Shown: in pieces, positions 17,054-24,781 of the stretch
How positions within the stretch are numbered: the first letter of the stretch is position 1
Layout: each line of letters opens with the position of its first letter
DNA from: Nocardia blacklockiae
GTDB taxonomy: Bacteria; Actinomycetota; Actinomycetes; Mycobacteriales; Mycobacteriaceae
NCBI RefSeq assembly: GCF_015477355.1
Contig: NZ_JADLRJ010000011.1
Location: forward strand, 1 to 64,000
Direction of reading: 5' to 3'
DNA length: 64,000 nt
The notes under the pieces: generated by a model
Told to the model about the DNA's origin: nothing
The model's input: the letters and a program-made list of their open reading frames with translations, nothing else
Databases searched by the model: none
Program-made: the position numbers and the translations under genes

Positions 17054-17716
17054 ATGACCGCACGCAAGCCCGCCCGCACGAGCCGACCCCGCACCGCGAC
17101 CGCAGTGACCCACTCGACGCTGTGGGCGTGCGGGCCCACCCCTATCGAGGTGGCCGACTCCTGGCCGCCCCGCGTCCTGGCCCGGAGTCTGCTCGAATAC
17201 AGTGCCCCCGACGACCGCGTCCTGCTGATGCCGCGCACACCCGCCGCCGAGCGCCTGGTCGGTGACTTCGGCCGCATCCTCGCACCCGCACCCGGGCAGA
17301 CCCAGCTCGCCGACACCGACCTGATCATCGCCGCGACCCTGCCGGGCACGCCCGGCCTTCGCCCCTGGATGGTGGCCGACGTGGCCGCATCCCGGCTCCG
17401 GGCAGGAGGACTGCTGGTGGTCCTGACCCGCAGCCACCACGACCACGACGGTGTGTTCCACAACCTGACCGGCGACCTGGTCACCGCCGCCCAGAACACC
17501 GATCTGCTCTATCTGCAACACCTCGTCGCCGCCCCCATCCACGACGACGAGATCGTCCCCACCCCCGCACACCCCGGCCCCGCCGAGAGTCCGGCCGGTT
17601 CCGGCGACCCGGGCGACCCTGGTGAGACCGGCCCGGCCGAGGTGGCCGCCACCGAACCAGTGCACATCGATGTCCTGGTCTTCCTCCAACCCCATGACCT
17701 CACCGCCACCGCATGA
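17054..17716 (+). CDS. Methyltransferase-like partner protein of the conjugative element
   Basis: 220 residues from an ATG at 17054 (gagg 9 bases upstream). The middle (about 85-160) reads like part of a Rossmann-type methyltransferase: ADTDLIIAATLPG, then VADVAASRLRAGGLLVVLTRS, and near the C-terminus HIDVLVFLQPHD. Neither an AdoMet-binding DPxxGxGxT loop nor a (S/D)PPY catalytic motif is present. It ends in an ATGA that could restart translation into the following DNA methyltransferase. It may be a specificity or regulatory subunit for that enzyme. This is inference; no named family is recognised. Confidence 0.6.
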   Translation: MTARKPARTSRPRTATAVTHSTLWACGPTPIEVADSWPPRVLARSLLEYSAPDDRVLLMPRTPAAERLVGDFGRILAPAPGQTQLADTDLIIAATLPGTPGLRPWMVADVAASRLRAGGLLVVLTRSHHDHDGVFHNLTGDLVTAAQNTDLLYLQHLVAAPIHDDEIVPTPAHPGPAESPAGSGDPGDPGETGPAEVAATEPVHIDVLVFLQPHDLTATA

Positions 17717-17781
17717 GACCCGGACCCCGCCCGTCCGCGCCCCCAGCGCACCATTGCTCGCTACCGAAAGGTGATCCGCAC

Positions 17782-18762
17782 ATGTCTGCCCCCGACACCA
17801 TGCCCAGCCACACTCCGGACATCACCCCGACGCCGGTGTCGGTGTGGGCGACCGCCCAGGCCAGCCCCGCTGCCCAGCGCGGTTCCCGCTACACCCGCGA
17901 CTCGTCGGCGCACCCGGCGAAAATGCTGCCGCGCATCGCCGCCGAGGCCATCACCCGCTACAGCAACCCCGGCGACCTGGTGATGGACCCCATGTGCGGC
18001 ATCGGCACCACCCTGGTCGAGGCCGTCCACGCCGGCCGCCGCGCCATCGGCATCGAGTACGAGAACCGCTGGGCCGCGATCGCCCGCGACAACCTCGCCC
18101 TCGCCGCCGACGCCGGGCACGACACCGAAGCAGTCGTCTACACCGGCGACGCCCGCAAACTCGCCATCGTGCTGCCCGAGGAGCTGCGCGGCGCCGTCGA
18201 CCTGATCGTCACCTCGCCCCCGTACGGCGACTCGATTCACGGGCACGTGCGGGTCCGTGCCGGGGAAGGAGTCCGTAAACGCAATCACCGCTACGGCAAC
18301 ACCCTCGATCGCGGCAACCTCGCCAACGTCGGCGTGCCCCGCCTACTGTCCGGATTCACCCGCATCCTCACCGCCGCCGCCGACTACCTCACACCCGGTG
18401 GTCACGTCGTGGTCACCGCCCGCCCCTGGCGGCAGCACGCGGAGCTGGTCGATCTGCCCTCGCTGCTCACCCGCTGCGCCGCCACCGCCGGGCTGGTGCC
18501 CGTCGACCGCGCCGTCGCGCTGCTGGGGAGGCTGACCAACAACGACATCGTCGCGCACCCCAGCTTCTTCCAACGCGATTTCGTCCGCAAAAATCGTGCC
18601 GCGGGCCTGCCCCTGGCACTCATCGCACACGAAGATGTCCTGGTCTTTCGCGCCGAGGCAACTCACAGGACCACGCCTGAAGCCAGCCGCTTCCGACCAC
18701 ACTCGACGCTGCGAGCCATCCCGTCGCAGGAGACGGGACAAGCCGGAGACCTGGCAGCTTAA
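17782..18762 (+). CDS. DNA methyltransferase (TSPPY-type, N4-cytosine or N6-adenine)
   Basis: 326 residues from the ATG at 17782 behind aaaggtgat. A coupled ATG at 17713 would add 23 residues. The AdoMet loop is LVMDPMCGIGTTLVEA (~70-85) and the catalytic motif is LIVTSPPYGDS (~146-156). GGHVVVTARPWRQHAEL (~211) is a later Rossmann strand. The target-binding region between 155 and 195 is Arg/Asn-rich. The S-P-P-Y form favours N4-cytosine methylation but does not prove it. No restriction endonuclease is adjacent. An orphan methyltransferase on a mobile element may protect transferred DNA from host restriction. Confidence 0.85.
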   Translation: MSAPDTMPSHTPDITPTPVSVWATAQASPAAQRGSRYTRDSSAHPAKMLPRIAAEAITRYSNPGDLVMDPMCGIGTTLVEAVHAGRRAIGIEYENRWAAIARDNLALAADAGHDTEAVVYTGDARKLAIVLPEELRGAVDLIVTSPPYGDSIHGHVRVRAGEGVRKRNHRYGNTLDRGNLANVGVPRLLSGFTRILTAAADYLTPGGHVVVTARPWRQHAELVDLPSLLTRCAATAGLVPVDRAVALLGRLTNNDIVAHPSFFQRDFVRKNRAAGLPLALIAHEDVLVFRAEATHRTTPEASRFRPHSTLRAIPSQETGQAGDLAA

Positions 18763-18777
18763 TCCCCAACGATCTGG

Positions 18778-18812
18778 CCCCGGGGGAGCGGAGAGACGCT
18801 CCGCCCCCGGGG
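18778..18812 (+). terminator. GC-rich hairpin terminator after the methyltransferase
   Basis: Fifteen bases after the stop, ccccggggg-ag-cggag pairs with ctccg-cccccgggg: a 9+5 base-pair stem with a 2-base bulge and loop agacg. No T run follows, as is common for high-GC actinobacterial terminators. Confidence 0.65.
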
Positions 18813-19222
18813 TCAACGGATCTTCGTAACGCCAGACGACGCCCCGGCCGACCGAACCGTTCGGCCCCGGCGGGCCCGGCGCGGTAGCCGGGGAGCCGGT
18901 GGCCCGTTGTGGTGCCCAGGATTGCCCGCTGTGCGTGTCGACGATGGTTTCCGAATACGAATACGGCCCCGGGGATCGGTGGCCGACAGCGGCGCGGCAA
19001 AAGATTCCGCTTGACAAATTCGGGTTCACGGAGCGTCCATTACGGTCCGCGCCGACATTTCACCGATATCGGAATCGGCACACCCGTTTCACGGAATGAG
19101 TGACGTCTCCGATATCCGATGGCGACGCGAAAGAAGCCCGGGAACCATTCCCGCCCGAAGTCGGGAAGGAACCACCGGAAGAAGGAGTGGCGATGAACGA
19201 AAAAGCCTTAGGAGGAACGATT
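18813..19222. promoter_or_regulatory. Promoter and operator candidates for the excisionase-integrase pair
   Basis: A consensus -35 TTGACA lies at 19011-19016, with a weak -10 about 18-19 bases on (gtccatt). Downstream are ccgatatcgg (19063-19072, perfect palindrome) and ccgatatcc (19109-19117). Three ttcac[cg]g words occur at 19025, 19059 and 19088. Repeats of this kind near xis genes are often excisionase or repressor sites. The rest of 18813-19010 holds no supported gene. Confidence 0.45.
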
Positions 19223-19495
19223 ATGCCGATACACGGCCGAGAAGAATCCCGTCGATCGCGCCGATGTGTCGGTTCGCGGTCAGGCGATATCGATGGCAAA
19301 CGGTGGCTCACACGGGAGGAAGCGGGCGACTATCTAGGCGTCCACCCTCGAACCTTGGCGAACTGGGCTGCTAAGAGGCATGGTCCCCGCTACTCGAAGC
19401 CGTCCGGTACCGCGTGCATGTACCAGATAACGGATCTGGACGCCTATCTCGCGGCCCACATGGTCCACACCGAAGAACAGCCCGAAGCCGCGTAA
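19223..19495 (+). CDS. xis: Excisionase-type helix-turn-helix protein
   Basis: 90 residues from the ATG at 19223, which has the strongest ribosome-binding site (aggagg, 7 bases). An in-frame ATG at 19193 behind gaaggag would add 10 residues. The MerR/Xis winged-helix region is WLTREEAGDYLGVHPRTLAN (about 31-50), followed by RYSKPSGTACMYQITDLDAYL (positions ~58-78; key residues Y-ITDLDAYL). Such small DNA-bending proteins steer the integrase towards excision and often repress the integrase promoter. It lies 26 bases before integrase, on the same strand, inside the integration module. Confidence 0.82.
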   Translation: MPIHGREESRRSRRCVGSRSGDIDGKRWLTREEAGDYLGVHPRTLANWAAKRHGPRYSKPSGTACMYQITDLDAYLAAHMVHTEEQPEAA

Positions 19496-19521
19496 ACCAC
19501 GCCGAAGAAAGGGGAAGTCCA

Positions 19522-20823
19522 ATGCCAAGACCAGCCACCGAACTCGGCACCTACGGCGATATCGGCACCAAGGAACAGGGCGACGGGAATTGGAGAGCGT
19601 GGGCCACGTTCCGAGACTACGACGGCAGAAACCGTCTCGTGGACGCCTTCGGGTCGACAGAGAACAAGGCCAAGAACGGGCTGAGGAAGAAACTCTCAGC
19701 CCGTCAGCGACAGTACAAGGGCCGCACGCGCGGCAAGGTCACCCGGGATACCCGGCTTACGGTTCTGATGGACATGTGGCTCGACGAGATGAAACGAGAC
19801 GAAGGTGTAAGCCAGCAGTCGTACGACCTGTACAAGCGCGAGATAGACGCGAGCGACGACAAGCGCGCCGCCACGCACACAGTCAAACTACGGCCTGCTC
19901 TCGGCAACCTCCGTGTCTGGGAAGCGGACACGGGCCGACTCGATGAACACATCCAGTCGCTCGTCGCCGCCGGGCTGAAGTCGAAGGCGCGATTGCACAA
20001 AGTCATCCTGACCGGCGTCATGGGGACAGCGGTCCGGTACGGCGTCCTGCCGGAGAATCCCGTGCGCGACACCTCGCGCATGCGCAGACGTAAGACCAGA
20101 CCGCATGCCATCGAGCGGGAACGTCTGGAGGGATTGCGCGCCCAGCTTCGGGAATGGCTGGCAGGCAACGAGATCCCGGGAACGCCCCCATACACGCACG
20201 GTCCCCGCCGGAGCCGGGTCGTCGTGGATGTTGCCGACCTGATTCTCGGCTCTGGCGTTCGGCCGGGAGAAGCGCTCGCGGCTTCCTGGTCGCAGTTCGA
20301 TCTCGAGACGGAACCGGCGACGTTCACCGTCTCTGCGACGGTTGTCAGGATCGCTGGCAAAGGATTGTTTCGGCAGGAGTGGACCAAATCCGACGCGGGA
20401 CACCGAGTCATCGCTCTTCCCGAGTTCACGACCCGCATGCTGAAGCGGTTGCACGCCGACCCGGAGCATGCGCGGATGTGCGCGGTGAAAGCGCTTCGCG
20501 AAGTGGGTGGCACCGTAACGGAAGTGGAGGATCACGTCCCGCTGGTGTTCCCCGGCAGGGGCCGAGTGCTCCGCGATCCGCACAACTTCAACCGGACATG
20601 GCGGGACGCACGCGGCACCCTGTACAAGGACGTCACCCAGTACACGTTCCGGAAGACCGTCGCCACGCTGATCGCCGAAGCATCGGATTCGAAGACGGCC
20701 GCCAAGCAGCTGGGGCATTCGCGTGAGAGTGTCACCGAGCGGCACTACATCGTGTCGCCCGAGCAGGCACCGGATTCGTCGGCGGTGCTGGAACTTGGGT
20801 TGGGGCTGGGAATGACCAGCTGA
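19522..20823 (+). CDS. int: Tyrosine-type site-specific integrase
   Basis: 433 residues from the ATG at 19522 (ggggaag upstream). An N-terminal AP2/SAM-like arm-binding region at ~15-60 (NWRAWATFRDYDGRNRLVDA) precedes a core-binding helical domain at ~75-180. The catalytic domain follows at ~210-420. Visible active-site parts are Arg in GSGVRPGEAL, Lys in EWTKSDAGHR, the box YTFRKTVATL, LGHSRESVTER and the nucleophile Tyr in ERHYIV. In the H-x-x-R box the usual His is Tyr (QYTFRKT). It would recombine the element with the adjacent tRNA-Asn. A strong hairpin terminator follows. Confidence 0.93.
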   Translation: MPRPATELGTYGDIGTKEQGDGNWRAWATFRDYDGRNRLVDAFGSTENKAKNGLRKKLSARQRQYKGRTRGKVTRDTRLTVLMDMWLDEMKRDEGVSQQSYDLYKREIDASDDKRAATHTVKLRPALGNLRVWEADTGRLDEHIQSLVAAGLKSKARLHKVILTGVMGTAVRYGVLPENPVRDTSRMRRRKTRPHAIERERLEGLRAQLREWLAGNEIPGTPPYTHGPRRSRVVVDVADLILGSGVRPGEALAASWSQFDLETEPATFTVSATVVRIAGKGLFRQEWTKSDAGHRVIALPEFTTRMLKRLHADPEHARMCAVKALREVGGTVTEVEDHVPLVFPGRGRVLRDPHNFNRTWRDARGTLYKDVTQYTFRKTVATLIAEASDSKTAAKQLGHSRESVTERHYIVSPEQAPDSSAVLELGLGLGMTS

Positions 20824-20860
20824 CGAAACCCCGGCGCTGAATTCTTGGCGTATTCTTGGT

Positions 20861-20890
20861 GAAAGCCCAGTCCGACTGGACTGGGCTTTC
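20861..20890. terminator. Perfect hairpin terminator between integrase and tRNA-Asn
   Basis: Arms gaaagcccagtcc and ggactgggctttc (13 bases each) surround the loop gact. With A-rich and T-rich outer ends it can terminate transcription from both directions, separating the integrase from the tRNA gene. Confidence 0.85.
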
Positions 20891-20920
20891 TGCTGTCAGC
20901 ACTTGACCTGGTGTTTTATG

Positions 20921-20945
20921 CTCCCCCATCTGGACTCGAACCAGA
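20921..20945 (-). other. Probable attachment core at the tRNA-Asn 3' end
   Basis: Elements of this class integrate into the T-arm/acceptor end of tRNA genes and restore it. The integrase-proximal 3' end (gggggag backwards through the T loop) is therefore the expected core. The second copy was not found in the window, so its exact length is unknown. Confidence 0.5.
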
Positions 20946-20993
20946 AACCTGCCGATTAACAGTCGGCTGCTCTGCCAATTGAGCTATAGGGGA
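20921..20993 (-). tRNA. tRNA-Asn (anticodon GTT)
   Basis: Read on the minus strand, the 73 bases fold as a complete cloverleaf. The acceptor tcccata-type pairing is tcccct-a with t-gggggag and discriminator G. The D arm is gctcaattggcagagc, the anticodon stem-loop is ccgactgttaatcgg with anticodon GTT, and the T arm carries ggttcgagtcc. No 3' CCA is encoded. Its 3' end faces the integrase and is the probable attachment site. Confidence 0.95.
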
Positions 20994-21137
20994 CTGCTTG
21001 GCTCGTCCGTCCGGGCGGGCCGAGGAGAAACTTTAGCGTATGCGTGGTCGGGGGCCCAAATCGGGGGTCTAGCTGGGGGGATGGGGTGGGGGGTTTCCTC
21101 ACAGGGACCTAACAGGGGGGCGGGGGAGGATGGGCGG

Positions 21138-21794
21138 GTGCGGGTTCTGGTGGTCGAGGACGAGCAGTTGCTGGCCGATGCGGTGGGGGCGGGGTTGCGG
21201 CGGTATGCGATGGCGGTGGATGTGGTCTATGACGGGGGTGCGGCGCTGGAGCGGGTGGGGGTGAACGATTACGACGTGGTGGTGCTGGACCGGGATCTGC
21301 CGGTGGTCGGCGGCGACGAGGTGTGCGCGCGGGTGGTGGCGGCGGGCGGGGCGGCGCGGGTGCTGATGCTGACCGCCGCGGCGGCGGTGCCGGATCGGGT
21401 GGCGGGGCTCGGGCTGGGCGCCGACGACTATCTGACCAAGCCGTTCGCGTTCGCCGAACTGGTGGCGCGCATCCAGGCGCTGGGGCGCAGGTCGCGGCCG
21501 GCGGCGCCGCCCGTGCTGGCGCGGTCGGGGGTGCGGCTGGATCTGCACCGGTGTTCGGTGACCCGCGACGACGCGCCGATCGCGTTGTCGCGCAAGGAGT
21601 TCGCCGTCCTGGCCGAGTTGCTGCGGGCGGACGGGGGCGTGGTGTCGGCGGAGCAACTGCTGGAGAAGGCATGGGACGAGAACATCGATCCGTTCACGGG
21701 CGTGGTCCGGTACACGATCATGATGCTGCGGCGGAAACTGGGCGATCCGGACCTGATCGTGACCGAGCCCGGCGTGGGCTATCGACTCCGGTGA
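21138..21794 (+). CDS. OmpR/PhoB-type response regulator
   Basis: 218 residues from the GTG at 21138 (ggagg 6-7 bases upstream). The receiver domain (1-~115) has the acidic pair in LVVEDEQ, the phosphoacceptor Asp in VVVLDRDLPV and the conserved Lys in DDYLTKPFAF. The C-terminal winged helix (~125-218) shows ALSRKEFAVLAELLRADGG and VVRYTIMMLRRKLGD and ends GVGYRLR, as is typical. It overlaps the histidine kinase by 4 bases. The signal sensed is unknown. It is the first chromosomal gene beyond the tRNA. Confidence 0.95.
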   Translation: MRVLVVEDEQLLADAVGAGLRRYAMAVDVVYDGGAALERVGVNDYDVVVLDRDLPVVGGDEVCARVVAAGGAARVLMLTAAAAVPDRVAGLGLGADDYLTKPFAFAELVARIQALGRRSRPAAPPVLARSGVRLDLHRCSVTRDDAPIALSRKEFAVLAELLRADGGVVSAEQLLEKAWDENIDPFTGVVRYTIMMLRRKLGDPDLIVTEPGVGYRLR

Positions 21795-22999
21795 CGCGCC
21801 GCTGGCGGCCGACCATCCGGTTCCGCCTGACGCTGCTGTACGCCGGGGCGTTCTTCCTGGCCGGCGCGGTGCTGGTGGCGGTCCTGTACTTCTCGATGGA
21901 GCAGTGGCTGGGCCGGCGGCCGGGTGGCGGCGCGCAACTGATCGTGCGCGAGTATCTGGGTACGCCGCAGTCGCGGGTGCGGGTGGGCGCGATCGACGAA
22001 CTGGCCTCCGCGGTGGCCGCGCAGGCCGAGGCGGAGCGACGTGCCACGCTGCACGCGATGCTGGCCTGGTCGCTGGTGGCGCTGGGCGCGGTCGGCGTCG
22101 CCGCGACGGGATTCGGGTGGCTGCTCGCCGGGCGGGTGCTGGCGCCGTTGCAGCAGATCGGCGCGACCGCGCGCCGGGTCGCCGACGACAACCTGCACGA
22201 GCGGATCGCGCTCGACGGCCCGCGCGACGAGATCACCGAGCTGGCAGACACTTTCGACGCCATGCTGGAGCGCCTGGACCGCTCCTTCGACAGCCAGCGC
22301 CGGTTCGTGGCCAACGCCTCGCACGAGTTGCGCACTCCGCTGACGATCAACCGGACGCTGCTGGAGGTCGCGCTGGATCGCCCCGACGCCCCGGAATCGC
22401 TGCGGCAGTTGGGCAGCACCCTCCTGGAGGTGAACCGCCGCCACGAACGTCTCATCGACGGACTGCTGGTGCTGGCCGGCAGCGAGCAGCGGCTGACCGA
22501 ACACCGCGCCGCCGACCTCGCCGAGATCGTCCGGCACGTCGCCGGCACCTGTGCGGAGGCGGCGCGGACCGCCGAGGTCGAGGTCCGCACCGACCTGGCC
22601 GTCGCACCGGTCGCCGGCGACCCGCTGCTGCTGGAACGCTTGGCGCACAACCTGTTCGACAACGCGATCCGCTACAACCAGCCGGGCGGCTGGGTCGCGG
22701 TGCGCACCGAGGCAGCGGACGGGCGCTGCCGCCTCGTCGTCGACAACACCGGACCCGAGGTGCCCGAATACGACCTCGACGGCCTATTCGAGCCGTTCCG
22801 CCGCCTCACCGCCACCACCCGCCGGGCGGACGCGGCGCTGGGACGCGGTGCGGGCCTGGGGCTTTCGATCGTGCGGTCGGTCGCCCAGGCGCACGGCGGC
22901 ACGGTGACGGCCGCCGCACGCCACGGCGGCGGATTGCGGTTGACCGTCGAGCTTCCCGTGCACGTGCCCACGAATACGCCTGTCACGCAACAACTCTGA
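21791..22999 (+). CDS. Membrane sensor histidine kinase, partner of the upstream regulator
   Basis: 402 residues from a GTG that overlaps the regulator stop. Two membrane segments (LYAGAFFLAGAVLVAVLYF and LAWSLVALGAVGVAATGFGWLLAG) enclose a short extracytoplasmic loop of about 60 residues. A HAMP linker (LAPLQQIGATARRVADDNL) follows. The phospho-accepting His is in ASHELRTPLT (~185), then the N box LFDNAIRYN and G boxes with GAGLGLSIVRSVAQAHGG. The short sensor loop suggests detection of a membrane-proximal or periplasmic cue. The layout is complete. Confidence 0.95.
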   Translation: MTRRWRPTIRFRLTLLYAGAFFLAGAVLVAVLYFSMEQWLGRRPGGGAQLIVREYLGTPQSRVRVGAIDELASAVAAQAEAERRATLHAMLAWSLVALGAVGVAATGFGWLLAGRVLAPLQQIGATARRVADDNLHERIALDGPRDEITELADTFDAMLERLDRSFDSQRRFVANASHELRTPLTINRTLLEVALDRPDAPESLRQLGSTLLEVNRRHERLIDGLLVLAGSEQRLTEHRAADLAEIVRHVAGTCAEAARTAEVEVRTDLAVAPVAGDPLLLERLAHNLFDNAIRYNQPGGWVAVRTEAADGRCRLVVDNTGPEVPEYDLDGLFEPFRRLTATTRRADAALGRGAGLGLSIVRSVAQAHGGTVTAAARHGGGLRLTVELPVHVPTNTPVTQQL

Positions 23000-23003
23000 A
23001 TCC

Positions 23004-23019
23004 GAGCGGCCCGCCGCTC
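23004..23019. terminator. Short hairpin between convergent genes
   Basis: gagcgg and ccgctc pair around the loop cccg, between the kinase stop and the stop of the opposing haemophore-like gene. A bidirectional terminator is likely, though the stem is only 6 base pairs. Confidence 0.45.
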
Positions 23020-23407
23020 AGTACTGGTGGCACGTATCGGCGACCACCCGCATCTGCTGCGGCAGTCCGGCGAAACGCGGATCGTCGCGCAGGATGATCC
23101 GGTCGCGGCCCTCCCCGGGCGGCGGCCCGTCCTCGCCGCGCTCCCGGATGACGATGCGACGCTGCTCGGGCGGCACGGAGAACATGTGCTCGAACTTCGC
23201 GCGATGGTCGGGGTGCTCGTCGAGATAGGCCGCGAACTGCGGTGCGTGGTCGCGCATCGCCGCCTCGACCTGCGCGGCCGAACACGTCGACTCCGCCAGC
23301 GGATGACGCTCGCCCGGCTGCGCCGACGCCGTCCCCGCCACCGTCACCACACCCGCGCACGCCGCCGCCACCAGCAGCGATCCCCGCATGAATCTCGTCA
23401 CCGACAT
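23018..23407 (-). CDS. Haemophore-like secreted protein
   Basis: 129 residues from the ATG at 23407 (gagagg upstream). A Sec signal peptide (GSLLVAAACAGVVTVAGTASA) precedes a mature helical domain of about 100 residues, bracketed by two cysteines (ESTCSAAQVEAAM near the start and VADTCHQY at the end). The domain has a P-x-F-x-x-Y-L-D-x-H-P-x-x-R pattern like mycobacterial haem-binding (MHB) proteins of the Rv0203 kind. Those proteins bind haem outside the cell. Haem binding here is inferred from the family pattern. A tyrosine/histidine-rich C-terminus is notable. Confidence 0.72.
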   Translation of the reverse strand: MSVTRFMRGSLLVAAACAGVVTVAGTASAQPGERHPLAESTCSAAQVEAAMRDHAPQFAAYLDEHPDHRAKFEHMFSVPPEQRRIVIRERGEDGPPPGEGRDRIILRDDPRFAGLPQQMRVVADTCHQY

Positions 23408-23535
23408 CTCGGTCCTCTCATTCGGCTGTCCGGCCGCCGGACTCGGCGGCTTCGGCGCCCAGTCCACCAGCGGCGCCGTTTGCGGGGCGTTAGGGCGCTG
23501 CGGCACAACCGGATCGGGAGAGGTCGCGACTCCGC

Positions 23536-24564
23536 CTAGCCGCGCGCCCGCTCGTAGAGCCGCGCGATGCGGTCGCGTTCCTCGACGATCTGCCGGCGGC
23601 GTTCGGCCATGGCGGCGGCCGGGTCCGTGCCGCCGGTGAACGCGTCGGCCAGCGCGGCCGCGTCCTCGATGGCGTCGCGGGCGCCCACACCGGCGGCGGG
23701 GGTCAGGGCGTGGTCGGCGTCGCCGCACAGGATGACCGGGGCGCGCGGCGGCCGCGCGGTGGCGAGCGGGACGTTGCGGGCGTTGATGACTCGCACGGTC
23801 TCGGTCGCCGCGAGCATGGTGTCGACGAGATCCGCGATGGCGGGGGCGGCGAGCCGGACGGCGGTGGCCCACTCCCGCACCGGATGCCCGCCGATCCGGT
23901 CGGCCGGCAGTTCGGGCCGGGTGAGGCGGGCGAACCAGACGGCCACGCCGTCGTTCCAGAAGTGCCCGAACGTGCTGTTCGGCAGCACGCCGTCGCCGAC
24001 CTGGCCCTGGAAGTGCAGGACCGACGGTTCGCTGTCCGGCCGGACCGGCCGCGTGGTGGTCCCGTAGATCACCGTCTGCCCCGCGTACTCGGCTGTGCGG
24101 CCGGGCTCGAGCCGCGCGCGGGCGAGCGAGTCGGTGCCGTCGGCGGCGATGATCGGGCCGTCGGCGGGCAGGGTGGTGTCGCCGCTGGTCAAGGTGCCGG
24201 TGGCGGGATCGAGGTCGGTGATCGGGGTGGCGTCGTGCCGCTGTGCGCCCGCGGCGGCGGCGAATTCGCCGAGCACCCGCATCAGGTCGTCGCGGAAGTA
24301 GAGGCGGTGGCCGTCGCTCGGGCGGGTGCGCTCGTTGGTGGTGTACGCGATGCGCAGCGCGGTGAGCGGATGGGAGGCCGCGCGCAGCCGGTCGCCGGGT
24401 ACGCCGAGGCCGGTCAGCGTCTCGTGCGCGCGGCCGTCGAGGACCAGGAACTGCCCGTTGCGCGGGTGCGCCTGCCGCTCGTAGACGGTGGCCGGGCGCC
24501 CGTGCCCGGCCAGCGCGCCGGCCAGGACGGTGCCGGCGATGCCGCCGCCGATGATCGTGACCAT
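23536..24564 (-). CDS. FAD-dependent monooxygenase (aromatic hydroxylase type)
   Basis: 342 residues, a little short of the usual 370-400. The N-terminal dinucleotide fold is IIGGGIAGTVLAGALAGHG with ER at the end of the second strand (TVYERQ). The second FAD motif is VILCGDADHALTPAAGVGA (~275-293), with the GD and a Pro-rich loop characteristic of class A flavin monooxygenases. The DG-type motif is ADGTDSLARARL. These enzymes hydroxylate small aromatic or polyketide substrates using NAD(P)H and oxygen; the substrate is unknown. It is monocistronic on the minus strand. Confidence 0.87.
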   Translation of the reverse strand: MVTIIGGGIAGTVLAGALAGHGRPATVYERQAHPRNGQFLVLDGRAHETLTGLGVPGDRLRAASHPLTALRIAYTTNERTRPSDGHRLYFRDDLMRVLGEFAAAAGAQRHDATPITDLDPATGTLTSGDTTLPADGPIIAADGTDSLARARLEPGRTAEYAGQTVIYGTTTRPVRPDSEPSVLHFQGQVGDGVLPNSTFGHFWNDGVAVWFARLTRPELPADRIGGHPVREWATAVRLAAPAIADLVDTMLAATETVRVINARNVPLATARPPRAPVILCGDADHALTPAAGVGARDAIEDAAALADAFTGGTDPAAAMAERRRQIVEERDRIARLYERARG

Positions 24565-24781
24565 GTGTGGCTCCTAGCGTTCGGCCGAGCGATGGGTTCC
24601 CACTGACTGCCGTCGATCCGACGCAACGATACCCGCACGCGTCGTCCGCCCGAGCCGCCGTGACCACGAGATTTCGGAAACCGACCGCTGCGCACGGTTT
24701 TTCGCGGGACAATGGGTACGGTCGAGATTCGGCCTGGGCATCCATCGGCTGTCACCGGGCCGACGGAATGAGGGGATTGCC

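Larger units (their letters stand above)
5573..20945. mobile_element. Integrative conjugative element, right-hand part with transfer, regulation and integration modules
   Basis: Core evidence: a type IV transfer operon (5573-16577, minus), a divergent methyltransferase module, excisionase and tyrosine integrase (19223-20823), and an intact tRNA-Asn directly beyond the integrase. Site-specific integration at the 3' end of a tRNA gene is the usual habit of such elements. A second copy of the tRNA 3' sequence was not found between 1 and 5573. The element therefore probably extends beyond the left edge, and the insertion sequences and cargo at 1-5.4 kb would lie inside it. No classical relaxase was recognised. 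Confidence 0.8.

Noticed and set aside
16768-17063. Small minus-strand frames in the divergent region of the element
   Set aside because: One ends with a coherent-looking GKEIRDGKVPLRFGVRSKIF, but there is no start site or family, and the region is rich in repeats expected of regulatory DNA.
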